Counted from the stretch's first letter, positions 1 to 6,319 are shown. The stretch: DNA of 7,887 bases from an uncultured Clostridia bacterium (GCA_947631875.1 CANRMV010000048.1:1-7887), one strand, 5' to 3'. A program made the numbers and translations. Notes: generated from the sequence alone by a model not told the origin.

Positions 1-369
1 CAAATAATATTTGCCATCACGGATGGTTGAGAAAGAAAAGTTAGCAAAAGAAAATCATGTATGATTGTTCTTTGTAATAAATAACCGCTGTCATTCTGAC
101 GCAAAGCGGAAGAATCTCAAAAACAAATAATATTTGCCATCACGGATGGTTGAGAAAGAAAAGTTAGCAAAAGAAAATCATGTATGATTGTTCTTTGTAA
201 TAAATAACCGCTGTCATTCTGACGCAAAGCGGAAGAATCTCAAAAACAAATAATATTTGCCATCACGGATGGTTGAGAAAGAAAAGTTAGCAAAAGAAAA
301 TCATGTATGATTGTTCTTTGTAACAAATAACCGCTGTCATTCTGACGCAAAGCGGAAGAATTTCAAAAA
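1..369. repeat. Three tandem copies of a 123-bp repeat unit
   Basis: The units run 1-123, 124-246 and 247-369. Copies 1 and 2 are identical; copy 3 differs by two substitutions (C instead of T at 324, T instead of C at 362). Each unit contains three inverted repeats. In copy 1 these are CCATC/GATGG around ACG (14-26), AATCAT/ATGATT around GT (53-66), and ATTCT-GA-CGC-AAA-GCG-GA-AGAAT (93-115), where the GA/GA positions face each other as a symmetric internal loop. Although 123 is a multiple of three, stop codons interrupt all six frames of the unit, so it is not coding. The array touches the window edge and may continue to the left. The near identity suggests recent amplification or homogenisation. 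The third hairpin (GTCATTCTGA...GAAGAATC) resembles a palindrome I recall as common between genes in gut Clostridia, which is memory and not a search. Confidence 0.95.
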
Positions 370-400
370 AAAAGATAGTCAAATAACTATCTTTTTTATT
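365..400. terminator. Bidirectional intrinsic terminator
   Basis: A perfect 12-bp stem, AAAAAAGATAGT (368-379) with ACTATCTTTTTT (386-397), closes a 6-nt loop CAAATA. Read on the minus strand it ends in an uninterrupted T run of nine, ideal for terminating the 862-residue surface protein transcript that comes from the right. Read on the plus strand it ends in TTTTTTATT and could stop transcription entering from the left. If it serves the surface protein gene, that mRNA carries a 3' UTR of about 300 nt. Confidence 0.85.
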
Positions 401-450
401 ATTTTTTCAACCTTGCACAATTCCCTTACATTAATGAATTTCACAATAAA

Positions 451-502
451 ATTTTTAATTTTGCGAGCGTAGGGCTTTGCCCGGCAAGCATAAATTAAAA
501 AT
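451..502. repeat. Long hairpin-forming inverted repeat
   Basis: An 11-bp AT-rich stem (451-461 with 492-502) is extended, after one bulged base at 491, by TGC/GCA (462-464 with 488-490). A small internal loop follows, then GC pairs at 467-468 with 484-485, and an apical GGGC-TTT-GCCC hairpin (472-482). The overall form is that of an interspersed REP or MITE-like palindrome or of a folded 3' UTR. Minus-strand transcripts of the neighbouring surface protein gene would include it. I cannot tell from one copy whether it is dispersed in the genome. Confidence 0.6.
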
Positions 503-504
503 CA

Positions 505-700
505 CCGACAGGGAAGAGGACTGGGAAGAGAAACCATTGGAGTAGCGGTTAGGCTGAAAGCCGTGTCCGCACATTTTCGGGACTCCCAAAAGCACTTGTT
601 GCTTTTGGGATAAGGAACAAACAAGCATTAAAGCGATGCTTTTGTCCGCAGGACAAAACAAGCCCTTAGCGCAGTTTGTGACGAGGTGTCTGTCCCAGCG
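505..700. other. Gene-free stretch dense in nested inverted repeats; candidate structured 3' UTR, ncRNA or mobile palindromic element
   Basis: No credible gene is present, but the stretch is full of pairing potential. A nested arm consists of GGAGT/ACTCC (539-543 with 582-586), GCGG/CCGC (545-548 with 567-570) and GGCT-GAA-AGCC (552-562). Beside it are an 11-bp perfect stem, 584-594 with 600-610, with loop CTTGT; AAGCAT/ATGCTT (623-628 with 636-641); and an 8-bp perfect stem TTTTGTCC-GCA-GGACAAAA (640-658). AGGGCTT (471-477) can pair with AAGCCCT (660-666), and TGCG (462-465) with CGCA (670-673), bracketing the whole set. A direct repeat GGGAAGAG occurs at 511-518 and 523-530. The element ends a few bases from the stop codon of the minus-strand surface gene, so it most simply lies in that gene's 3' UTR. 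Coding strand and function are unknown. Confidence 0.5.
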
Positions 701-702
701 TT

Positions 703-3291
703 CTAAAAATACATTTGCTTAAAATCTTTTTTGGATGATTTATAAGTGTTTTTTGCAGAGACTTTTTTGCCTGTGCGGAAATTTTTGCCGCCACCGCCGC
801 CTCTTCTCTTAACAAGAACAATGATAAGAATGATTAACCCAATCAAAACCACGCCGCTAACACTGCCGATAATAATCCACAGCATCATATTGTTGGAATT
901 GTCCTCAATTTTTGTTGATATTAAAATTGCAAGTGCTTCATAATGATTCTCGCCAACATTATCCTTTTTAGTTAAATCACTAAAATCAAAGCGATATACT
1001 TTAAAATCATCAACCACTGATTGATTGTTGTCGGCATATTCGCATTGATAGCCACCTTGAACGGTGTTTCTTTCAGAGAAAAATTTGGTGTCAAAACTGT
1101 AACCCTGTTTGACATAAATTTCCATCTCGATTGAATCGCTTTTTTGGTTGATGTAAAGTGACTGTGCCTCAGTTCCACCCGCCAAATATTCAGAATACTG
1201 CAAAGTTTGGCTTGTTTTGCCGTCTATAACAACAACCTTTTCAATTCCGCTGTTACTTGAACTGTTGTCTATTGAAAAGAAAATTTGTCTGCTTTGTTTT
1301 ATGTATTTTGCATAAATATTAACGTTGCCTGTTATGTAATATGATTGCGACTCATTCACAACATATTCGGCACCAAGTTTCAATTCCAAATTTGGTGAAG
1401 ATGAAATTTTGGCAGTTATTCCACTTCCGTCATCAACATACCAAGCTTCAAAAACATAATATGGCCTTACGCTTTCAGTGTGTGCTGTTGGCGTGTAGTC
1501 CGCCTTATATGAAATGTCCGCCTGCCAACTTGTCCTTGTTGTTGGAGTTCCGTTTGCATTGTAGATATATCCCGGCTCAACATCAGGCACTTCGGTTTCA
1601 CTTGCGCCCTCTTTTGTTTCAAAAAGTTTGCTTGTAAGCGTTGCTGTGAATGTTCTTGGGTCCATTGTTATGTTGTAATTCCCACTTGAATATATTGACA
1701 AACTGTCAATAGTCAAAGTGAACCCATCAATTCTGCCTTCTACATTTGTTGTTGGAGTTATCGAATAACCTTCACCACCCTCACTTGAAAGACTGATGTT
1801 GTTGATTGCTTCATTCGACATAGTCATTTCGATTGTGCCGCGATAAGTTGAAGAAACATCAAAATTGGATGTCAGTTGCAACTCTCTTAAATCATAAAAT
1901 TGGATAATTCTCTGATTTATTGCTCCCGTGCCGGTGTTCCAACTTTCTTCATTGAAAGCAAAACCAATTTCAATCTTGTCGCCATATCTAAATTCAACGT
2001 TTGCAAGTTCTGGCGCATTTCCTGCATTGCCTGTTTGAACGGCATCATTTATTTTAAGCGTTTTATATGTTAAAACCTCACTGTTAAGATTTTCCGACAA
2101 CTGCACTTTCAAATTTTCCAAAAATGCTTGATTTTCAATTCTGCCAGCAGCAACATGCCAATCATGGTCAAAATCCCAAATTCCTATGTAATCGGCATTC
2201 CACAGAGATGTGTTTATATAATATTCTTTTGTGTTGAAAACATTGTTTTGGTTGGTGGTTATATTGCAGTTTTTTTGCACTGTGTCCATATAATCATACT
2301 GCCCTTGATCACCAAAAACATAAAGGTTTGCGTTGTCTTTATAATGTATGTAAGAAATGTTGTTTATATTGCCTTGATTTGGGCACGGAGAAGAAATTTC
2401 ACCAACAACCTCTCCCGCCTTCACGCAATCAAGCAAAGCATTGTTCACAAAATTTATTGTGTTATTTTCTGCAACATTAATAATTTCAGTTGTTCCGTCA
2501 CTTGTTTGTCCTGCCACGCCGCCAAATTTGAAATCCCCATTAAAATCTTCACCCACATTAACATTCACAGTGGTTTGAACAATGCTTGAATGAATTTGAG
2601 AACTGATAAGTTTTCCCGTCACTCCGCCAAACACAATTTCTTTGTATCTGTTGTTGTTTATTTGATAATTTCCAAGTGAGCCTGTTCTGCAAATAACTTT
2701 GTTGGCAGAAGAGGACACCATTCCCCCAGCCAAAATTCCAAAACTCAAATTTTTGTCAAATGAAGTGTTGTTAAAATTCAAAGCATTTGCTTCAACATCC
2801 ACATTTTCAATGGTTGTGTTTTTTGCAAGCCCCACCAAAGCGCCCATATATGCCGAGTAACCCGGTTTAGTTTTCAAAGAAATGCTGCCAGAAAGTTTTA
2901 AGTTCTTGATTGTTGCGCCATCTGTCACGCCAAAAAGCCCTGCATAAGCCAAATCGCTGCTGCCATCCACGTTCAGTCCGCTTATTGTGTGCCCGCGCCC
3001 ATTGAAAACGCCACTAAATGGTGTGGTTTCCGTTCCCAAAGTGCTTGTTAAAGGCTCGGTTAAGGTAATGTCACAATTAAGCGTAATTTTTGCATAGTTG
3101 TTAAAAGTATCCCCCGCAAAAAGATTTTTGAAGGTGTCCAATGCGTTGTTCCCTTCAATCACCAATTCTCCTGTTCCCGCAGCGGTTGACGTTGCTTCTT
3201 CTGCAAAAGCCACATTAGGAAAAATCCCGCCAAAGCCGGCAAGCACAAAACAAGCCAAAATTAAGAAAACAAAACAAAATTTCTTTTTCAT
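703..3291 (-). CDS. Secreted, membrane-anchored beta-helix surface protein with an InlB-like repeat (862 aa)
   Basis: This is a probable cell-surface protein of unknown ligand. It begins with a Sec signal peptide (MKKK, a hydrophobic core, and an AFA/EE cleavage site after residue 30). Residues about 91-300 contain repeated rungs of the GLUG/pectate-lyase-like type: NGRGHTISGL (97-106), AGLFG...ATIKNLKL (117-133), MGALVG (149-154), FGGVTG (221-226) and FGGVAG (256-261), pointing to a right-handed beta-helix. Residues about 571-663 resemble an InlB/Listeria-Bacteroides beta-grasp repeat (FEAWY at 614-618, closing NIYAKYI at 658-664). A single transmembrane helix at about 804-827 is followed by KRR, five glycines and a lysine-rich tail of about 27 residues. 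There is no LPXTG motif, so anchoring is by the helix. The Shine-Dalgarno sequence is weak (AAGG very close to the ATG). The gene lies 53 bp downstream of the terminase gene on the same strand, so co-transcription is possible. Adhesion or polysaccharide binding is an inference from the folds. Confidence 0.85.
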   Translation of the reverse strand: MKKKFCFVFLILACFVLAGFGGIFPNVAFAEEATSTAAGTGELVIEGNNALDTFKNLFAGDTFNNYAKITLNCDITLTEPLTSTLGTETTPFSGVFNGRGHTISGLNVDGSSDLAYAGLFGVTDGATIKNLKLSGSISLKTKPGYSAYMGALVGLAKNTTIENVDVEANALNFNNTSFDKNLSFGILAGGMVSSSANKVICRTGSLGNYQINNNRYKEIVFGGVTGKLISSQIHSSIVQTTVNVNVGEDFNGDFKFGGVAGQTSDGTTEIINVAENNTINFVNNALLDCVKAGEVVGEISSPCPNQGNINNISYIHYKDNANLYVFGDQGQYDYMDTVQKNCNITTNQNNVFNTKEYYINTSLWNADYIGIWDFDHDWHVAAGRIENQAFLENLKVQLSENLNSEVLTYKTLKINDAVQTGNAGNAPELANVEFRYGDKIEIGFAFNEESWNTGTGAINQRIIQFYDLRELQLTSNFDVSSTYRGTIEMTMSNEAINNISLSSEGGEGYSITPTTNVEGRIDGFTLTIDSLSIYSSGNYNITMDPRTFTATLTSKLFETKEGASETEVPDVEPGYIYNANGTPTTRTSWQADISYKADYTPTAHTESVRPYYVFEAWYVDDGSGITAKISSSPNLELKLGAEYVVNESQSYYITGNVNIYAKYIKQSRQIFFSIDNSSSNSGIEKVVVIDGKTSQTLQYSEYLAGGTEAQSLYINQKSDSIEMEIYVKQGYSFDTKFFSERNTVQGGYQCEYADNNQSVVDDFKVYRFDFSDLTKKDNVGENHYEALAILISTKIEDNSNNMMLWIIIGSVSGVVLIGLIILIIVLVKRRGGGGGKNFRTGKKVSAKNTYKSSKKDFKQMYF

Positions 3292-3337
3292 AGCCTTATT
3301 TTACCAAATTCAATCTTATTTTTCCAAACATATTTGC

Positions 3338-3358
3338 AAATTATTTATAAAATAATTT
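3338..3358. repeat. AT-only 9-bp inverted repeat at the terminase gene 3' end
   Basis: AAATTATTT (3338-3346) and AAATAATTT (3350-3358) flank a 3-base loop, and the element spans the terminase stop codon. On the plus strand a T-rich run follows, as in a terminator, but no plus-strand gene ends here. On the minus strand no T-tract follows. It is therefore a weak candidate for separating the terminase and surface protein transcripts, and may simply reflect AT-rich composition. Confidence 0.3.
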
Positions 3359-4772
3359 TTCTTTTTTGGTTTTTTAATTTTTTTATCATTTTTTCTTTGT
3401 CTTTTTGAATTTCGTTTTTCTTCACAGGCGGATTGTTGAGCGGTTTTGTCATCAAATAATATCTAAGTTCGTCGAGGCAGTGGTCATCTTTTTTAAGTGG
3501 CACATCATCATCTCCCCACCAATAATTTTTAATTTCTCTGATAAGATTGACGCAGTTTTTAAAAATAAAGAGCCTATGCCGCCCGTCAGCGGTTTTCAGA
3601 TATGATTTCACAACAGAAATTCCTGCAAAAAGGTCCTTGTTAACTTTTGGATTGGTTAAAATTTGATTGTCATAAAAAAGTTCCACCACATTTTTCTCGC
3701 TTGCAAGCGTTCTTTGCCCCGCTGCACTGTCAATAAGTGCATGCAAAAAGCCTCTGCTATCCTTTTTCCAATGCAACCTTTCTGCAATTTCCTTTATTTT
3801 TGCCGAATGATATTCCACCGTTTGCCCGCTTGCATAATGCTCGGCCACAACATAAACATTTCCGTCAAAATCCACCGCATAAAAGTGTGCGGAAAGTGGA
3901 TTGTGAAGGCCGGGATCAATGGAAATGTTGTCCTGCCAATCTTCGGGAATTGGAAATGGGTCAATAACATGAATGTTCTCGTCAAATTCGTTGTAAACCA
4001 GCCCACCATTTTGCATAAAATGTCCATAGCGACGGCTTTCAATTTCTTCCGCCGACATGGTTTTTGTCATATTTTCAATCTCTTTTTTTGAAAGAAATGG
4101 ATTGTCCGCCCACTCCATAGTTTCACACCAAACTTCTTTGTCCGCTTTGTCGTTCAAATAGATGGTGTTATAAACCCATGTCAGCCCTTTAAGCGGTGTC
4201 ATAGTTCCAAAAATTTCGCCGCACCTGTCCATAACACGCATTTTGCATTCGAGATAGATGTCAAAAGGTGGCTCTTCGTCAAACCAAACATAGTCTAGGC
4301 TTGTACCTTGAAATTTTTCTCTGCCTTGGTCACAACTTCGAAAACCTATTTTGCTTGTTCCACCAACCGCACTTTTGACCAAAATAAAATCAATAATCCC
4401 GTTTTCAGCACTATCCTGTCCGCCACTGACCATAACAATTTTTTCAATCATATTTTCGGGCAAATATTGCAAAATTTTTCTTTGCGCCACATCTCTTTGA
4501 ACGCTCCGCGACAAACTGACAACCCAGCCTTCTGTCACCTTGTTTTTCTTATACGGATGCAACCCCGTTGCAAGATAAACCACTTCCACCGCCCCGCATT
4601 CAGTTTTCCCCGAGCGGTTTCCGCCAAAAACCCAACGGTTTCGATGTTTATTTTTGTGAAAAGCAATTTGTTTTTTGTGTTTTTTCTTTTTATTGTAAAA
4701 ATTTAATTTGTTTGCATTATAGCGGGTGTCAATCTCGCGTTCAATTCTTAAAATATCCTTCACAATTTCCAT
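3345..4772 (-). CDS. Phage-type terminase large subunit (475 aa)
   Basis: This is the DNA-packaging motor protein of tailed phages: an N-terminal ATPase that pumps DNA into the prohead and a C-terminal RNase-H-like nuclease that cuts concatemers. The sequence shows Walker A GGNRSGKT (50-57, Lys56), Walker B DYVWFDEE (160-167, Asp165/Glu166), a coupling motif GTMTPLKG (189-196), and nuclease acidic residues in SIDPG (Asp286), ALIDSAAG (Asp348) and DDHCLDELRY (429-438, Asp434). Its length is normal for the family and no key residue is missing. The tail 451-475 is lysine-rich. The ATG is supported by a GAGGGAG Shine-Dalgarno sequence five bases upstream. No small terminase, portal, protease or capsid gene adjoins it; its neighbours are two envelope proteins. 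It is therefore a prophage remnant kept intact, part of a dispersed element, or a domesticated packaging ATPase/nuclease. The family assignment is firm and the role here is not. Confidence 0.93.
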   Translation of the reverse strand: MEIVKDILRIEREIDTRYNANKLNFYNKKKKHKKQIAFHKNKHRNRWVFGGNRSGKTECGAVEVVYLATGLHPYKKNKVTEGWVVSLSRSVQRDVAQRKILQYLPENMIEKIVMVSGGQDSAENGIIDFILVKSAVGGTSKIGFRSCDQGREKFQGTSLDYVWFDEEPPFDIYLECKMRVMDRCGEIFGTMTPLKGLTWVYNTIYLNDKADKEVWCETMEWADNPFLSKKEIENMTKTMSAEEIESRRYGHFMQNGGLVYNEFDENIHVIDPFPIPEDWQDNISIDPGLHNPLSAHFYAVDFDGNVYVVAEHYASGQTVEYHSAKIKEIAERLHWKKDSRGFLHALIDSAAGQRTLASEKNVVELFYDNQILTNPKVNKDLFAGISVVKSYLKTADGRHRLFIFKNCVNLIREIKNYWWGDDDVPLKKDDHCLDELRYYLMTKPLNNPPVKKNEIQKDKEKMIKKLKNQKRKIIL

Positions 4773-4865
4773 AAGGGCTCCCTCTCAACAAAATGAAATA
4801 AAAAAGGCAATAAATAGACATAATTCTACTACTGCCTCAAAAAATTTATGCTCTAAAATGAAAGC
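4773..4865. promoter_or_regulatory. Divergent intergenic region between the terminase and SH3b protein genes
   Basis: Ninety-three AT-rich bases must hold the start signals of both genes. On the minus strand, AGGCA (complement of 4833-4837) and TGCCT (complement of 4805-4809) can pair across 23 bases and are followed by six Ts, a weak terminator-like shape ahead of the terminase gene. A poor candidate minus-strand promoter is TTGAGG, 18 bases, TATTTA. On the plus strand ATG-AAA-GCA-TGA (4858-4869) is a three-codon reading frame whose TGA overlaps the ATG of the SH3b gene. No clear consensus promoter is seen for the SH3b gene. Confidence 0.4.
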
Positions 4866-5675
4866 ATGAAAAAATTTGTTTTGTTTAACGAAAAAATAAT
4901 CCTCACAATTTTAGCCTTATTTTTGGCTTTCAATTTAACTCCAACAAAAGTCGCTTTTGCTCAAACCTCTTATTATGCAAAAGTTGAAGGCTCGGGCGTT
5001 TACCTATATTCTTTTCCAAATGAGGCAAATGTCTTGTTTGAAATCCCTCTGTCATATTTTGTGCTTGTTGAAAGTTCAAGCGGCAATTTTTTCCAAGTGT
5101 CCTATAATGGTGTAAGCGGATATGTTAAAAAGAAAGATGTTTCACTTATGAATGGCACGCCAAAAAACGCTTATTATAAACAAAATTTCAGCGTGGTTTT
5201 TGCCAATTTGTATGAAGAAGCATCCTCCTCTTCCGCCGTTCTAACCGATAAACTGAACAGGAATGTGTCTTTGGAATATTACGGAATAAAATCTGGGGAA
5301 TATCTAACAGAGGACAACTGCACATGGTATTATGTTAAAGCGAATGTGGAAGGCAAAACGCTTAGCGGATATGTTTTTTCCCAATTTATATACAACAACC
5401 CCTTAAAAAACTTTGAGCCAAACACAGAAAGATTTAATATTGTAACCGAAGAAATGCTGATCGCTTCAACAACAAATCAGTTTCAAGCCCTCTCCACTGG
5501 CACAAAAATTTTGCTTGTGTTTGCAATAGCAATTCCAAGCGTGCTTATTTTGTATTTTTTAATCAAGCCATCAAAAATAATGCAACTTAGCAAAGCAAAG
5601 CAAAAATCCATAAAGCACAAACAAAAGAAAATTAGGCACGGCGATTATTTTGAATTTGACGAAAACGAACTTTGA
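4866..5675 (+). CDS. Secreted SH3b-domain protein with a C-terminal membrane anchor (269 aa)
   Basis: A signal peptide (about 1-32, AFA/Q cleavage) precedes two bacterial SH3-like modules. The first spans about 35-92 and ends FFQVSYNGVSGYVKKKDV; the second spans about 102-175 and ends in WYYVKANVEGKTLSGYV. This aromatic-x-V...G-x-x-GYV ending is the hallmark of SH3b repeats, which usually bind peptidoglycan or wall peptides. A single transmembrane helix at about 215-233 is followed by a basic cytoplasmic tail and an acidic end (EFDENEL). No peptidase or amidase domain is attached, so a wall-sensing or scaffolding role is more likely than hydrolysis; this is inference. The Shine-Dalgarno sequence is weak (GAAAG). 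The gene is divergent from the terminase gene, and its last 31 bases overlap the 3' end of the opposing helix-turn-helix gene. It shares the signal-ectodomain-helix-basic-tail plan of the 862-residue surface protein. Confidence 0.85.
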   Translation: MKKFVLFNEKIILTILALFLAFNLTPTKVAFAQTSYYAKVEGSGVYLYSFPNEANVLFEIPLSYFVLVESSSGNFFQVSYNGVSGYVKKKDVSLMNGTPKNAYYKQNFSVVFANLYEEASSSSAVLTDKLNRNVSLEYYGIKSGEYLTEDNCTWYYVKANVEGKTLSGYVFSQFIYNNPLKNFEPNTERFNIVTEEMLIASTTNQFQALSTGTKILLVFAIAIPSVLILYFLIKPSKIMQLSKAKQKSIKHKQKKIRHGDYFEFDENEL

Positions 5676-6208
5676 TTAAGTGTCACAGCCTTAGCCAAGA
5701 AAACTTTTGAAAGTTGGATTTCATCAACATTTTTGGAGGAAAACCTAATATAAACATTTTTAATCCATGCCTCGCTTTCAAGCATATTTTCCAATTTACA
5801 AGTGTCATAACCTTTTATTATAAGCGCACTTGTAAAACTCAAAACAGCGCTGTCAATTTTCCTAAAAGCAGTTCGCATGCTAAGATTTTTCAACTCGCAA
5901 AGGTCCTTAACTTTTTTCCCATCAAAAAATCTTAAAATCAAAATTTCGGCATCTTTTTTAGGGATTTCTCTTAAAGTGTCCTCAATCAAAATTTTCAAAT
6001 TGATTAAGATCACCTTTCTTTCAGATAAATCAATGATTTTTTGCGAAACAGCATATGTATTATTAAGAAAATAATTCTGTGTTGAAACATTTTGGCAGCC
6101 CAGCCCGCTTTGCAAAATAATTTTATCTATTGCTCCCGCAATCCTCTCTAAATAGCGATAAACCGACAAAATTGTCTTTGTCCAAATAATATTGTTTTTA
6201 TCTTTCAT
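5645..6208 (-). CDS. Sigma-70 region-4-like helix-turn-helix protein (187 aa), possible transcription regulator
   Basis: Residues about 80-127 (REIPKKDAEILILRFFDG, then KKVKDLCELKNLSMRTAFRK, then IDSAVLSF) match the pattern of sigma-70 region 4: a PxxxxEIL.LRFFDG helix pair, then a recognition helix near 109-124. Region 2, needed for core polymerase binding and -10 recognition, is absent, so it is not a full sigma factor. Residues 1-75 look helical; 140-187 have no motif I recognise. The layout recalls phage late regulators of the ArpU/RinA type and small sigma-like proteins of Clostridia, but no specific family is claimed. The start is secured by AGGAGG four bases upstream of the ATG and by a consensus promoter. 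Its 3' end overlaps the SH3b gene tail to tail, and no terminator is visible within that overlap. What it regulates is unknown; the terminase gene and its own promoter are the nearest candidates. Confidence 0.75.
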   Translation of the reverse strand: MKDKNNIIWTKTILSVYRYLERIAGAIDKIILQSGLGCQNVSTQNYFLNNTYAVSQKIIDLSERKVILINLKILIEDTLREIPKKDAEILILRFFDGKKVKDLCELKNLSMRTAFRKIDSAVLSFTSALIIKGYDTCKLENMLESEAWIKNVYIRFSSKNVDEIQLSKVFLAKAVTLNQSSFSSNSK

Positions 6209-6233
6209 TAGACCTCCTCTGTAAACAAAAACG

Positions 6234-6262
6234 ATTATAGTTTAGAGGCCTTTTTTAGTCAA
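6234..6262 (-). promoter_or_regulatory. Consensus sigma-A promoter for the helix-turn-helix gene
   Basis: On the minus strand TTGACT (6257-6262) and TATAAT (6234-6239) are separated by exactly 17 bases. Transcription would start near 6227, giving a leader of about 19 nt that contains the AGGAGG ribosome binding site (6213-6218). A second hexamer, TTGACA (6270-6275), lies 13 bases further upstream. It is the better -35 match but is too far from this -10, so it may belong to a regulatory repeat. Confidence 0.85.
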
Positions 6263-6279
6263 CATTTTATGTCAATTTT

Positions 6280-6315
6280 TTCGAAATTTTACAATAATTT
6301 ACAAAATTTGTCGAA
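6280..6315. repeat. Imperfect inverted repeat upstream of the promoter
   Basis: TTCGAAATTTT (6280-6290) faces AAAATTTGTCGAA (6303-6315), the same sequence in reverse complement with a two-base insertion. It sits just upstream of the -35 region of the helix-turn-helix gene, where an activator site or UP element would lie. It is a candidate operator, though the AT-rich setting raises the odds of a chance match. Confidence 0.35.
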
Positions 6316-6319
6316 TTTC

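Noticed and set aside
1..369. CRISPR array
   Set aside because: The repeats are head-to-tail 123-bp units with no variable spacers and no cas genes nearby.
1..369. Repeat-containing protein, because the unit length is a multiple of three
   Set aside because: Each of the six frames meets a stop codon within every unit.
455..661. 68-residue minus-strand open frame in the structured region
   Set aside because: It starts with TTG, has no good ribosome binding site, no recognisable motif, and is built almost entirely from inverted repeats; it is best seen as a by-product of the palindromic element.
703..3291. Lipoprotein signal (ILAC at residues 11-14) in the surface protein
   Set aside because: The Cys lies inside the hydrophobic core, too near the N-terminus, and a clear AFA/EE signal peptidase I site follows.
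3663..4091. Plus-strand open frames opposite the terminase
   Set aside because: They are antisense shadows of a conserved gene with intact motifs and have no family resemblance or start signals.
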